A DNA stretch of 64,000 bases. It comes from Pseudomonas aegrilactucae (lineage in GTDB: Bacteria; Pseudomonadota; Gammaproteobacteria; Pseudomonadales; Pseudomonadaceae). The position numbers were made by a program, and so were the translations under genes. The stretch covers positions 62,001 to 126,000 of the forward strand of contig NZ_JAHTBI010000008.1 in the NCBI RefSeq assembly GCF_019168305.1, read 5' to 3'. A model generated the notes under the pieces. The model did not search any database and was not told the origin of the DNA. It saw only the letters and a list, made by a program, of their open reading frames with translations. Numbering within the stretch: position 1 is the first letter of the stretch; the number at the start of each line of letters is the position of its first letter. Of this stretch, positions 27,047-35,931 are shown in pieces.

Positions 27047-28009
27047 ATGATGTTGCGCATGACCGCCCTGCTGTTTCTGCTGTTCACCGGCCTGGCCCAA
27101 GCGGCAGCCCCGACGGTGCTGCAACGCCCGATCAGTCTGGATACCGGTGCTGGCACGCTGCACGGCAGCCTGCTGTTGCCGCGCAGCGACACGCCACCGC
27201 CGGTGGTGCTGATCATCGCCGGCTCCGGCCCCACCGACCGTGACGGCAACAACCCGGCAGGCGGGCGCATCGACAACCTCAAGCGCCTGGCGCTGCTGCT
27301 GGCCAACCAGGGCATCGCCAGCGTGCGCTACGACAAGCGCGGGGTGGCCGCAAGCCGCCCGGCCACCCCGGACGAGCGTAACCTCAGCGTGGAGCGCTAC
27401 GTGGCCGACGCCGCGGCGTGGGGCCAGAAACTGCGGGCCGATCCGCGCTTTGGCAGGTTGATCATGCTGGGCCACAGCGAAGGCGCACTGATCGCCAGCC
27501 TCGCTGCCGAGCAGGCCGGTGCCAGCGCCGTGATCTCGCTGGCCGGCAGCGGTCGCCCGATCGATCAGGTGCTGCGCGAGCAGTTGAGCGACCGCCTGCC
27601 GCCCCAGGAGCGCGCGCCGGGTGAGCGCGTGATCGAGCAGCTCAAGGCCGGTCAACTGAGCCCCCAGGTACCGCCAGCCCTGCGCGATGTGTTGCGCCCC
27701 AGTGTGCAGCCCTACCTGATTTCGCTGTTTCGCCAGGACCCGGCCGCCGCCTTCGCGCGTCTGCACATCCCAGCCTTGATCGTACAGGGGCGCAATGACG
27801 TGCAAGTGGACATCGAAGACGCCGAACGCCTGCACGCCGCCAAGCCGGACGCCGAGTTTGCCCTGATCGACGGCATGAACCACGTGCTGCGCATCAGCCC
27901 GCGCGACATGAGTGCGCAGCGCGACAGCTACAGCAATCCGCAACTGCCGCTGGCCAGCGCGCTGGGCGAGCGAATCGTCGCCTTCATTCGTCGATTGCCG
28001 GCGGCGTGA
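27047..28009 (+). CDS. Alpha/beta hydrolase with signal peptide
   Basis: 320-residue exported serine hydrolase. Signal peptide in about residues 1-20 (LLFLLFTGLAQAA); alpha/beta-hydrolase core with oxyanion region IIAGSGPTDRDGNNP, nucleophile elbow GHSEGA and catalytic His in GMNHVLR near residue 285. The GSGPTDRDGN motif is typical of a broad family of periplasmic esterases of unknown substrate. Start at the first Met of MMLRMT is arbitrary; MLRMT or MTALLF are alternatives. Confidence 0.87.
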   Translation: MMLRMTALLFLLFTGLAQAAAPTVLQRPISLDTGAGTLHGSLLLPRSDTPPPVVLIIAGSGPTDRDGNNPAGGRIDNLKRLALLLANQGIASVRYDKRGVAASRPATPDERNLSVERYVADAAAWGQKLRADPRFGRLIMLGHSEGALIASLAAEQAGASAVISLAGSGRPIDQVLREQLSDRLPPQERAPGERVIEQLKAGQLSPQVPPALRDVLRPSVQPYLISLFRQDPAAAFARLHIPALIVQGRNDVQVDIEDAERLHAAKPDAEFALIDGMNHVLRISPRDMSAQRDSYSNPQLPLASALGERIVAFIRRLPAA

Positions 28010-28115
28010 AGCGAATTGGCGCAAATTGTGTCTCCAGTCTTGCCTGAAGCGGCCGATAAGCCGGTGCTGGCATCGCCCTTGCGACCAGCCTGCTGCGCAC
28101 AAGAGGACCGCCGTG

Positions 28116-28907
28116 ATGACCGAAGCCACTCCCCAGGACGCCAAAGACGCGACCGAAGAAGCCCCCGAAGCTGCCCCGCTGCCGTGGGCGGACGTTGCGC
28201 CCGAGCATTTCCAGATGCTGCGCCTGGCCCCGCTGCCCACCGACCGCAACCTCGGTGCACGGCCGCTGCGCTTCGTGCAGTACGGTTACGCCGAGCGCCA
28301 CAGCAAGACCCATAGCCTGTTGCGTATGGAGTTGCGCCTGCCGGGGCAGAAGGTGCGCAAGGAGCAGAACCGCCTGGATATCTGGGTCGACCACGAACTG
28401 CACCAGATCAGGATCGGCCCTGACAGCGGCCTGCAGATCGAGCCGGTGAGCCGCGGGCTGGGGCGCTTCCTGCTGTCTCAGGCGGTACAGTGGGTGCAGC
28501 GTAAATGGTCGCACTACCGGGTCGAGGGCATGGCCCTGGCCAACAAGGATGCACTCAACGAAGACACGCGCCTGCGCCGTGACCATGTGCTGCGCAGCCA
28601 TGGCATGGAGGTGGAGTACGCCGATGCCCAGCACCTGAAGGGGCGCTGCGTCGAAGTGCAGGCCGGCCAGCTCAAGGGCGGCTGGAACAGCGACAAGGTG
28701 CAGAAGGTGGAGATTCTGGATGCGGCGGGCATGCTGCAGCAGGCCGAACAGAACCTGCAGGAGAAGGAAGCGCAGTTGCGCGAGCGCGACGAGCGTGTCA
28801 ACAAGTACCGCCGTGAAGACAGCGGGCTACGTTTTACCATTACTTGCCTGGTGGCCTTTGCGGTGTTCCAGGCCGGGTTGCTGATCTGGATTGCCACCAA
28901 CCGCTAG
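28116..28907 (+). CDS. Hypothetical protein with C-terminal membrane anchor
   Basis: 263-residue protein, acidic N-terminus (TEATPQDAKDATEEAPEAAP), a globular middle, a charged coiled-coil-like stretch near residues 205-235 (QAEQNLQEKEAQLRERDERV), then one membrane segment (ITCLVAFAVFQAGLLIWIA) at the very end. This is a tail-anchored layout with the bulk in the cytoplasm. Start at the ATG 8 bases after AAGAGGA; an overlapping GTG one codon earlier is possible. Family not recognised; conserved position next to prmB in Pseudomonas is likely. Confidence 0.75.
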   Translation: MTEATPQDAKDATEEAPEAAPLPWADVAPEHFQMLRLAPLPTDRNLGARPLRFVQYGYAERHSKTHSLLRMELRLPGQKVRKEQNRLDIWVDHELHQIRIGPDSGLQIEPVSRGLGRFLLSQAVQWVQRKWSHYRVEGMALANKDALNEDTRLRRDHVLRSHGMEVEYADAQHLKGRCVEVQAGQLKGGWNSDKVQKVEILDAAGMLQQAEQNLQEKEAQLRERDERVNKYRREDSGLRFTITCLVAFAVFQAGLLIWIATNR

Positions 28908-28910
28908 ATG

Positions 28911-28959
28911 CTTCGCCGGCACGGTCGGCTCCTACAGGAGTCGGTCGTGCCGGCGAAGG
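28911..28959. repeat. REP-type palindrome (possible bidirectional terminator)
   Basis: Arms cttcgccggcacg (28911-28923) and cgtgccggcgaag (28946-28958) form a perfect 13-bp inverted repeat between convergent genes. Confidence 0.8.
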
Positions 28960-28961
28960 GG

Positions 28962-29870
28962 TCATACCCTCGAGGCGAACACCGCCTGATGCTCGCGGCA
29001 CTGCTCGGCGGTGAGCATGAACACGCCGTGCCCACCGCGCTCGAACTCCAGCCAGGCAAAGTCCACCTCCGGGTACAGCTGCTGCACATGCACCTGGCTG
29101 TTGCCTACCTCGACGATCAGCAAGCCCTTCTCGTTCAGATGGTCCGCCGCTTCGGCCAGCATGCGCCGTACCAGGTCCAGGCCATCCTCACCACAGGCCA
29201 GGCCCAGCTCCGGCTCGTGGTGATATTCCTGCGGCATGTCGGCAAAATCCTCGGCGTCCACATACGGCGGGTTGGACAGGATCAGGTCGAAACGCTGCCC
29301 TGGCAACCCGGCAAAGCCATCGCCCTGCACGGTGAACACGCGCTCTTCCAGGCCGTGGCGCTCGATGTTCTGGTTGGCCACTTCCAGCGCCTCGAACGAC
29401 AGGTCGGCCAGCACCACCTCGGCCTCGGGGAACACCTCGGCACTGACGATACCAATGCACCCGGAGCCGGTGCACAGGTCCAGAATGCGAGCCGGCTCGG
29501 TGGCCAGCCACGGCTCGAAACGTTTTTCGATCAACTCGCCAATCGGTGAGCGCGGGATCAGCACGCGCTCGTCGACGATGAACGACATGCCGCAGAACCA
29601 CGCCTCGCCCAGCAGATAGGCGGTGGGCACTCGCTCGTCCACGCGCCGCTTGAGCAGGCGCTGCAGCCTGACCAGCTCGTCGTCTTCAAGACGGCAATCC
29701 AGGTAGGCGTCCGCCACTTCCCAGGGCAGGTGCACGGCGCCCAGCACCAGCAGGCGTGCTTCGTCCCAGGCGTTATCGGCACCGTGCCCGAAGAACAGCC
29801 CCTGCTCATGGAAACGGCTGACAGCCCAACGAATGTGGTCGCGCAGGGTGCGCAGGCGGGAAGTGATCAC
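28962..29870 (-). CDS. prmB: Ribosomal protein uL3 glutamine N5-methyltransferase
   Basis: S-adenosylmethionine-dependent enzyme that methylates a glutamine of ribosomal protein L3. 302 residues; an N-terminal helical domain, AdoMet motif [12 protein letters not shown] near residue 140, and the catalytic substrate-binding motif SNPPYVD near residue 205. The family's N-terminal signature [21 protein letters not shown] identifies PrmB rather than PrmC. Full length, single gene. Confidence 0.95.
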   Translation of the reverse strand: MITSRLRTLRDHIRWAVSRFHEQGLFFGHGADNAWDEARLLVLGAVHLPWEVADAYLDCRLEDDELVRLQRLLKRRVDERVPTAYLLGEAWFCGMSFIVDERVLIPRSPIGELIEKRFEPWLATEPARILDLCTGSGCIGIVSAEVFPEAEVVLADLSFEALEVANQNIERHGLEERVFTVQGDGFAGLPGQRFDLILSNPPYVDAEDFADMPQEYHHEPELGLACGEDGLDLVRRMLAEAADHLNEKGLLIVEVGNSQVHVQQLYPEVDFAWLEFERGGHGVFMLTAEQCREHQAVFASRV

Positions 29871-30059
29871 GGCAGACTCCTTTAAAGACGACCGCCAATT
29901 CTAACAGCCTGTGCGCGAAATGGGCCCGCCAATCGGGCCGTTGAGCGATTCGCGCACATGGCTGCAGGCCACTAACCACGCCTGTTGTACGCGAAGCGAT
30001 TCACATAAGCGCTCAAGCAGGGGACAATAGGTGAAAAGCCCCACCCAAAGGAGCCCCTG

Positions 30060-30650
30060 ATGTCCGTTCCAACGACGATGTTCCACCTCAGTGGCCGCGG
30101 TTACCCGCCGGCCAAGCTGAGCAACGCCAGCCTGGTGATTATCGATGCGCAAAAGGAGTACCTGAGCGGGCCCCTGGCGCTGTCGGGCATGGACGAAGCG
30201 GTGGCCAACATCGGCAAGCTGCTCGAGGCTGCACGCAAGGCCGGTCGCCCTGTGGTGCACGTACGTCATCTGGGTACCGTCGGTGGCCTGTTCGACCCCC
30301 AGGGGCCGCGTGGCGAGTTCATTCCGGGCCTTGAGCCGCAGGGCGATGAGATCATCATCGAAAAACGCATGCCCAACGCGTTCAAGAACACCACCCTGCA
30401 CGAGACCCTGCAGAAGTACGGCCATCTGGACCTGATCGTGTGCGGTTTCATGAGCCACTCCAGCGTCAGCACCACCGTGCGCCGCGCCAAGGACTACGGC
30501 TATCGCTGCACCCTGGTGGAAGACGGCTGTGCGACTCGCGACCTGCCCTTCAAGGACGGCGTGATACCGGCCGCGCAGATCCAGCAGAGCGAAATGGCGA
30601 TCATGGCCGACAACTTTGCCTGCGTGGCCCCGGTCAACAGCCTGATCTGA
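30060..30650 (+). CDS. Isochorismatase-family hydrolase without catalytic cysteine
   Basis: 196-residue alpha/beta protein of the isochorismatase superfamily (VIIDAQKEYL with Asp29, IEKRMPNAF with Lys102). The nucleophile position in IVCGFMSHSSVSTT, where cysteine hydrolases have Cys before the Val, is Ser135. So it is not a canonical cysteine hydrolase; isochorismatases proper (for example EntB and PhzD) also lack this cysteine. An AAAGGAG site lies before the ATG. Substrate unknown; no siderophore or phenazine genes adjoin. Confidence 0.86.
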   Translation: MSVPTTMFHLSGRGYPPAKLSNASLVIIDAQKEYLSGPLALSGMDEAVANIGKLLEAARKAGRPVVHVRHLGTVGGLFDPQGPRGEFIPGLEPQGDEIIIEKRMPNAFKNTTLHETLQKYGHLDLIVCGFMSHSSVSTTVRRAKDYGYRCTLVEDGCATRDLPFKDGVIPAAQIQQSEMAIMADNFACVAPVNSLI

Positions 30651-30722
30651 CCGCCTGGCAGGCTGCTGGAACCACCGTGGAACATTTGGGTCCAACCCCG
30701 GATATCCATAGAGGAAATCGGA

Positions 30723-31043
30723 ATGAAGTTATCCGATGGTTTCGACGCCAAACGCTTGCGCCCCCGCGAGCAACGCAACTGGGGGGCGCGCCTGGCGACC
30801 GCCTTTTCGGCGCTGCTGGCGATTTTCGGCGTGCTGCTGAGCATGGCCGGCGTCGCCGGGCTGCTGGGACACGCCCAAGCGTTGGGCGAACTGAACAGCA
30901 ACCGTGCCAGCGCTGCGGTGGTATTGGGCCTGGGCGTGCTGTTGCTGTATCTGGGCGTGTGGTTCTGGCGGCGCAGCCGTTTGCGCCTGCGCCGTGCCCG
31001 CGGGCTCAACCTGTCGCCGCACCTGATGAAGAAACACGATTGA
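30723..31043 (+). CDS. Small membrane protein
   Basis: 106-residue protein with two hydrophobic segments (about 27-48 and 66-83) and basic flanks (RPREQRNWGARL and WRRSRLRLRRARG), so an inner-membrane hairpin. Function unknown; it lies just upstream of the Smr and folE genes on the same strand. An AGGAAAT ribosome site precedes the ATG. Confidence 0.72.
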   Translation: MKLSDGFDAKRLRPREQRNWGARLATAFSALLAIFGVLLSMAGVAGLLGHAQALGELNSNRASAAVVLGLGVLLLYLGVWFWRRSRLRLRRARGLNLSPHLMKKHD

Positions 31044-31095
31044 CTGCAACCCTGAGGGGAGTCGCGTAAACTGCGCCGCCCAGGCGGAGGCTTAC

Positions 31096-31653
31096 ATGCA
31101 AGACGACGATTTTTCCCTGTTCAAGAGCCAGATGCACGGCGTCAAGCCGATCCGGCATGATCGCGCCGACACCGGCAAACCCAAGACCGATCGCAAACAG
31201 CTGGCCAGCCTGCGCCAGGCCGCCACCGTGCGCAGCGATCAGGCCGTGGTGGACGGCTTGTCCGATCAGTTCGTGATCGACGTGGGCCCGGAAGACGACC
31301 TGCACTGGAGCCGCGATGGCGTGCAGGAAAGCCAGATGCGCAAGCTCAAGCTGGGCCAGATCGGTTTCGAAGGCAGCCTGGACCTGCACGGCATGACCGT
31401 GGAGAAGGCACGCGAGACGCTGTGGGCCTTTCTCGCTGAAGCCACGCGCTTTGAAGTGCGCTGCGTGCGGGTGACCCACGGCAAGGCGGTACGCCTGGAC
31501 GGCAAACGCCCGATGATCAAGAGCCACGTCAATACCTGGCTGCGCCAGCACGCCCAGGTACTGGGTTTTACCTCGTGTCAGGCCCGCCATGGCGGGACCG
31601 GCGCGGTGTATGTCATGCTCAAGCGAACCATGCTGGAAGGTCGCGACGAGTAA
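31096..31653 (+). CDS. Smr-domain protein
   Basis: 185-residue protein whose C-terminal half is a Smr (small MutS-related) domain: LDLHGMTVEKARE near residue 96, VTHGKAVR near 131 and GGTGAVYV near 171, the conserved DLHG and GxGxG elements. Smr domains are nucleic-acid nicking or binding modules; stand-alone proteins of this kind (YfcN/SmrB-like) in proteobacteria act on collided ribosomes, a role that is inference here. Precedes folE on the same strand. Confidence 0.9.
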   Translation: MQDDDFSLFKSQMHGVKPIRHDRADTGKPKTDRKQLASLRQAATVRSDQAVVDGLSDQFVIDVGPEDDLHWSRDGVQESQMRKLKLGQIGFEGSLDLHGMTVEKARETLWAFLAEATRFEVRCVRVTHGKAVRLDGKRPMIKSHVNTWLRQHAQVLGFTSCQARHGGTGAVYVMLKRTMLEGRDE

Positions 31654-31722
31654 CGCCGTGCTTGCAGCGCCGCCACAGCCGCCGTAACCTTCGCGTTTGC
31701 GATAAATCTCACAGGTAGATCC

Positions 31723-32268
31723 ATGTCCCTGGAACAGCACTACACCGCGATTCTCGGCCAACTGGGCGAGGATGTTTCCCGCGAGGGCCTGCTCGACACG
31801 CCCAAGCGGGCTGCGAAGGCCATGAAATACCTTTGCCGCGGTTATGACCAAACCCTGGAAGAAGTGACCAACGGCGCCCTGTTCAGCTCCGACAACAGCG
31901 AAATGGTCCTGGTCAAGGACATCGAGCTGTATTCGCTGTGCGAGCACCACATGCTGCCTTTCATCGGCAAGGCACACGTTGCCTACATCCCGAGCGGCAA
32001 GGTGCTGGGGCTGTCCAAGGTCGCGCGCATCGTCGACATGTACGCCCGCCGCCTGCAGATCCAGGAAAACCTCAGCCGCGAAATCGCCGAAGCGATCCAG
32101 AAGGTGACCGGCGCGCTGGGCGTGGCCGTGGTGATCGAGGCCAAGCACATGTGCATGATGATGCGCGGTGTAGAGAAACAGAACTCGTCGATGATCACCT
32201 CGGTGATGCTCGGCGCATTCCGCGACAACGCTGCCACCCGCAGCGAGTTCCTCAGCCTGATCAAGTAA
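31723..32268 (+). CDS. folE: GTP cyclohydrolase I
   Basis: Catalyses GTP to 7,8-dihydroneopterin triphosphate, the first step of folate and tetrahydropterin synthesis. 181 residues; zinc ligands Cys73 and His76 in [10 protein letters not shown] and Cys144 in KHMCMMMRG are present. It is followed by a clear intrinsic terminator. Type IA enzyme, full length. Pseudomonads often have a second folE paralogue, so the exact numeral is not assigned. Confidence 0.95.
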   Translation: MSLEQHYTAILGQLGEDVSREGLLDTPKRAAKAMKYLCRGYDQTLEEVTNGALFSSDNSEMVLVKDIELYSLCEHHMLPFIGKAHVAYIPSGKVLGLSKVARIVDMYARRLQIQENLSREIAEAIQKVTGALGVAVVIEAKHMCMMMRGVEKQNSSMITSVMLGAFRDNAATRSEFLSLIK

Positions 32269-32286
32269 ACGGCCGAGGTTCTTCGA

Positions 32287-32312
32287 GCCGACCTGCCCAG
32301 GTCGGCTTTTTT
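32287..32312 (+). terminator. Rho-independent terminator after folE
   Basis: 8-bp stem gccgacct / aggtcggc with a 4-base gccc loop, then six T residues, 18 bases after the folE stop codon. Confidence 0.93.
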
Positions 32313-32329
32313 CATTGTGAGGAGTTGTC

Positions 32330-32701
32330 ATGATCGTCAAAGCACTGCGGGTTGGCCTTGGCCAACTGATCGTCTTCCTCGACTGGATCAGCCGCCCGCG
32401 CAAGCTCAAGCGCGACCCCGCCGCCCAGGCGCAGGTCGAGCAGCAAGCCAAGGGCTTGAGCCTCTACCAGTTTCACGCCTGCCCGTTCTGCGTGAAGACC
32501 CGCCGCACGTTGCACCGCCTGAACGTGCCGGTGACGCTGCGCGATGCGAAGAACAATGAACAGGACCGCCAGGCCCTGCTCGAGCAAGGCGGCAAGATCA
32601 AGGTGCCGTGCCTGCGCATCGAAGAAGACGGCAAGACCACCTGGCTGTATGAGTCCAAGGCGATCATCGCGTACCTGGACCAGCGGTTCGCGGCAGCCTG
32701 A
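32330..32701 (+). CDS. Glutaredoxin-like / GST N-terminal-domain thioredoxin-fold protein
   Basis: 123-residue protein with an N-terminal hydrophobic helix (ALRVGLGQLIVFLDWI) that could anchor it to the membrane, then a glutaredoxin fold with CPFC redox motif near residue 51 and cis-proline VPCL near residue 92. The C-terminal LYESKAIIAYLDQRF is typical of GST/glutaredoxin hybrids. Ribosome site TGAGGAG precedes the ATG, overlapping the end of the folE terminator. Thiol-disulfide role by family. Confidence 0.87.
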   Translation: MIVKALRVGLGQLIVFLDWISRPRKLKRDPAAQAQVEQQAKGLSLYQFHACPFCVKTRRTLHRLNVPVTLRDAKNNEQDRQALLEQGGKIKVPCLRIEEDGKTTWLYESKAIIAYLDQRFAAA

Positions 32702-32711
32702 CGGACATCCT

Positions 32712-32778
32712 GGCCGTCAAGGCCGGCGCCCACGCGGGCATGCGTTGCCTGCAGGGGCCGGCCGTGCCGGCAACGCGG
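32712..32778. repeat. REP-like palindromic region
   Basis: GC-rich region with ggccggc and gccggcc arms between convergent genes (for example ggccggcgcc and ggccggccgtgccgg). It resembles degenerate REP units; less convincing than the other copies. Confidence 0.4.
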
Positions 32779-32782
32779 CACA

Positions 32783-33385
32783 TCAGTCGATCATGGGCAC
32801 ATGCCGCGGGTGCGACGCCACGCGATCGAGCCAGGCCTGAATACTGGGGTAGTCATCGAGCTTGAACCCGCCCTCATGGGCCACATGGGTATAGGCGTAC
32901 AACGCCACATCGGCAATCGAGTACTGCTCGCCCACCAGGTAAGGCGTGAACTGAAGCTGCTTCTCCATCACCTTCAGGGCCTTGTGCCCGCCCTTCTGCA
33001 ACCCCTTGTACTCTTCGACACGATCCTCCGGCATGCCCAGATAGCACTGGATGAACCGCGCCACTGCAATGTACGGCTCATGGCTGTACTGCTCGAAGAA
33101 CTGCCATTGCAGCACCTGGGTGCGCAGGCGCGGCTCGCCGGGCAGGAACAGGCTGCCGTCGGCCAGGTAGTTGAGAATCGCATTGGACTCCCACAGGTAG
33201 GTCCCGTCTTCAAGCGCCAGCACCGGCACCTTGGCGTTGGGATTCATGGCGAGAAACTCGGGTGTTTCAGTCTCGCCGTCAAGGATGTTCACGGCGTGCC
33301 ACTCGTACGGCAGATCGAGCAAATGCAGCATCAACTTGACCTTGTAGCAGTTGCCTGACTGGTAGTCCCCGTAGACCTTGTACAT
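32783..33385 (-). CDS. Glutathione S-transferase
   Basis: 200-residue cytosolic GST. N-terminal thioredoxin-like domain (YGDYQSGNCYKVKLMLHLLDLPYEW), glutathione-binding VPVLALEDGTYLWESNAIL, and an all-helical C-terminal domain. The catalytic residue is probably Ser11 or the adjacent residues at the N-terminus, as in the beta/nu-like classes. Located divergently from the BenE-type transporter gene (about 140 bases between). Substrate unknown. Confidence 0.9.
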   Translation of the reverse strand: MYKVYGDYQSGNCYKVKLMLHLLDLPYEWHAVNILDGETETPEFLAMNPNAKVPVLALEDGTYLWESNAILNYLADGSLFLPGEPRLRTQVLQWQFFEQYSHEPYIAVARFIQCYLGMPEDRVEEYKGLQKGGHKALKVMEKQLQFTPYLVGEQYSIADVALYAYTHVAHEGGFKLDDYPSIQAWLDRVASHPRHVPMID

Positions 33386-33528
33386 TGCTCCCCCTGTTCA
33401 ATGCTGAAACGAAACGCCCTGCATAGTTGGCGACTGTACGGCTAAATACAATGGTTGCTGTATGACATAACCCGGTGTATCGCAGGGTAGTCTGAAAAAT
33501 CTGCTTACACCTGCACAAGGATTGCACC

Positions 33529-34722
33529 ATGCCCCACGCCACCCCCACGCAGTTGCGCCCACTGGCCGATTCCTCACCTTCCGCGGTGGTGGCCGGCTTT
33601 ATCGCCATGCTCACCGGGTACACCAGCTCGCTGGTGCTGATGTTTCAGGCGGGCCAGGCAGCCGGCCTGACCACCGCGCAGATTTCTTCGTGGATCTGGG
33701 CGCTGTCGATTGGCATGGCGGTGTGCAGCATTGGCCTGTCGCTGCGCTATCGCACCCCGATCACGGTGGCCTGGTCGACGCCGGGGGCGGCGCTGCTGAT
33801 CACCAGCCTGGGCGGGGTCAGCTATGGCGAAGCAATCGGCGCCTACATCACCTGCGCGGTACTGGTGGTGATCTGCGGCCTGACCGGCAGCTTCGAACGA
33901 CTGGTACGGCGTATCCCCGCCTCACTGGCCTCGGCATTGCTGGCCGGCATCCTGTTCAAGATCGGCAGCGAGATCTTCATCGCTGCCCAGCACCGCACCA
34001 CGCTGGTACTGGGCATGTTCTTCAGCTACCTGCTGATCAAGCGGGTATCGCCACGCTATGCGGTACTCACCGCGCTGGTGGTAGGCACGGCACTGGCGGG
34101 CGGCATGGGCCTGCTGGACTTCAGCGGCTTCAGCCTGGAAGTGGCGACACCGGTGTGGACTACGCCGACGTTCTCGCTGGCGGCGACCATCAGCATCGGC
34201 ATCCCGCTGTTTGTGGTGGCGATGACCTCGCAGAACATGCCAGGGGTTGCCGTGCTGCGCACCGACGGCTATCAGGTGCCCGCCTCGCCGCTGATTTCAG
34301 TGACCGGCTTTGCCTCGCTGCTGCTGGCCCCATTCGGCTCCCACGGTATCAACCTTGCGGCGATCAGCGCCGCCATCTGCACCGGCCCACACGCCCACGA
34401 AGACCCGAACAAGCGCTATACCGCAGCAGTGTGGTGCGGGGTTTTCTATGGCATTGCCGGGGTGTTCGGGGCCACGCTGGCCGCGCTGTTTGCCGCGTTG
34501 CCCAAGGAACTGGTGCTGTCGATTGCCGCGCTGGCGCTGTTCGGTTCGATCATGAACGGCCTGACCGTGGCCATGAGCGAAGCCAGGGAGCGCGAGGCAG
34601 CGCTGATCACGTTCATGGTCACAGCCTCTGGCTTTACCCTGTTTTCGATTGGTTCGGCGTTCTGGGGGATTGTGGCGGGTGTGTTGACGCTGATGATTCT
34701 TAACTGGCGCAAGAACGCCTGA
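33529..34722 (+). CDS. BenE-family benzoate/H+ symporter-like protein
   Basis: 397-residue inner-membrane transporter with about 12 hydrophobic segments, matching the BenE family (segments such as TPITVAWSTPGAALL and FVVAMTSQNMPGVAVLRTDGY). Usually placed beside benzoate catabolism genes; none is seen here, so its substrate is uncertain. The ATG follows an AAGGAT site. The gene ends with a polar tail. Confidence 0.9.
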   Translation: MPHATPTQLRPLADSSPSAVVAGFIAMLTGYTSSLVLMFQAGQAAGLTTAQISSWIWALSIGMAVCSIGLSLRYRTPITVAWSTPGAALLITSLGGVSYGEAIGAYITCAVLVVICGLTGSFERLVRRIPASLASALLAGILFKIGSEIFIAAQHRTTLVLGMFFSYLLIKRVSPRYAVLTALVVGTALAGGMGLLDFSGFSLEVATPVWTTPTFSLAATISIGIPLFVVAMTSQNMPGVAVLRTDGYQVPASPLISVTGFASLLLAPFGSHGINLAAISAAICTGPHAHEDPNKRYTAAVWCGVFYGIAGVFGATLAALFAALPKELVLSIAALALFGSIMNGLTVAMSEAREREAALITFMVTASGFTLFSIGSAFWGIVAGVLTLMILNWRKNA

Positions 34723-34874
34723 CCCGTGCGGGAAGGCGCTATCGAACCGGGTGATGTTAGATGCCATGGTATATCACTGAAATCGATCATCCACCATTCG
34801 CCCCGAGGCACAACCTTGAAGATTCGCCACTGCGGGTCTATCAACAGGGTTTGCCCTTTCGAGAGAGCCTTGCC

Positions 34875-35879
34875 ATGACTGCCCAGAACAATCGCCACTT
34901 TCTGCTGGCCAAACGCCCGACGGGCGCTGTGACCCGCGACGACTTCACCTTTGAGACCGTACCGGTGGGCGAACCTGGCCAGGGCCAGGTGCTGGTCAAG
35001 AACCTGTACCTGTCGCTGGACCCGGCCATGCGCGGCTGGATGAACGAAGGCAAGTCGTACATCGCACCAGTTGCTATTGGCCAGGTGATGCGGGCGTTGG
35101 GCGTGGGTGAAGTGGTGGCCTCGAAGCACCCGGGCTTTGCGGTGGGCGACCATGTCAACGGTGCTCTTGGCGTACAGGACTACTACCTGGGTGAGCCTCA
35201 GGGCTTCTACAAGGTCGACCCCGGACTGGTACCGCTGCCGCGCTACCTCTCGGCATTGGGCATGACCGGCATGACTGCCTACTTTGCGCTGCTGGACGTA
35301 GGCGCGCCCAAGGCGGGCGAGACGGTGGTGATCTCGGGGGCGGCGGGCGCGGTAGGCAGCATTGCCGGGCAGATCGCCAAGATCAAGGGATGCCGGGTGA
35401 TAGGGATCGCGGGTGGCGCGCAGAAATGCCGGTACCTGGTCGAGGAACTGGGTTTTGATGGCGTCATCGACTACAAGGCTGAAGACGTGCAGCACGGGCT
35501 CAAGCGCGAATGCCCGAAAGGCGTGGACGTGTATTTCGACAACGTCGGCGGCGATATTCTCGACGCCGTCCTCAGCCGCCTGAACGTCAAGGCGCGGGTG
35601 GTGATCTGTGGAGCCATCAGCCAGTACAACAACAAGCAGGCGGTGAAAGGGCCGGCCAACTACCTGTCGCTGCTGGTCAATCGTGCGCGTATGGAGGGCT
35701 TCGTGGTGATGGACTATGCGGCCCGGTATGGCGAGGCCGGCAAGGAAATTGCCGGCTGGCTAGCCAGCGGCGTGCTCAAGAGCAAAGAGGACGTGGTGGA
35801 AGGTCTGGAGACCTTCCCCGAAACACTGCTGAAGCTGTTCAGCGGGGAGAACTTTGGCAAGCTGGTGTTGAAAGTCTGA
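34875..35879 (+). CDS. NADP-dependent medium-chain oxidoreductase (leukotriene B4 12-hydroxydehydrogenase-like)
   Basis: 334-residue zinc-free medium-chain dehydrogenase/reductase. N-terminal ASSESS-type domain (LYLSLDPAMRGWMNE), then an NADP-binding Rossmann fold (VVISGAAGAVGSIAGQIAKIKG) and CGAISQYNN, typical of the prostaglandin reductase/CurA family, which reduce enone or quinone substrates. Start chosen at MTAQNNRHF; an upstream frame extension would lack conservation. No zinc ligands visible. Confidence 0.9.
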   Translation: MTAQNNRHFLLAKRPTGAVTRDDFTFETVPVGEPGQGQVLVKNLYLSLDPAMRGWMNEGKSYIAPVAIGQVMRALGVGEVVASKHPGFAVGDHVNGALGVQDYYLGEPQGFYKVDPGLVPLPRYLSALGMTGMTAYFALLDVGAPKAGETVVISGAAGAVGSIAGQIAKIKGCRVIGIAGGAQKCRYLVEELGFDGVIDYKAEDVQHGLKRECPKGVDVYFDNVGGDILDAVLSRLNVKARVVICGAISQYNNKQAVKGPANYLSLLVNRARMEGFVVMDYAARYGEAGKEIAGWLASGVLKSKEDVVEGLETFPETLLKLFSGENFGKLVLKV

Positions 35880-35891
35880 CGGTGTCGTCCT

Positions 35892-35920
35892 CCTTCGCCA
35901 GCAAGGCTGGCTGGCGAAGG
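35892..35920. repeat. REP-type palindrome
   Basis: Perfect 10-bp arms ccttcgccag (35892-35901) and ctggcgaagg (35911-35920) between convergent genes; the unit matches the other REP copies in the window. Confidence 0.8.
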
Positions 35921-35931
35921 GGGACGAGGGC

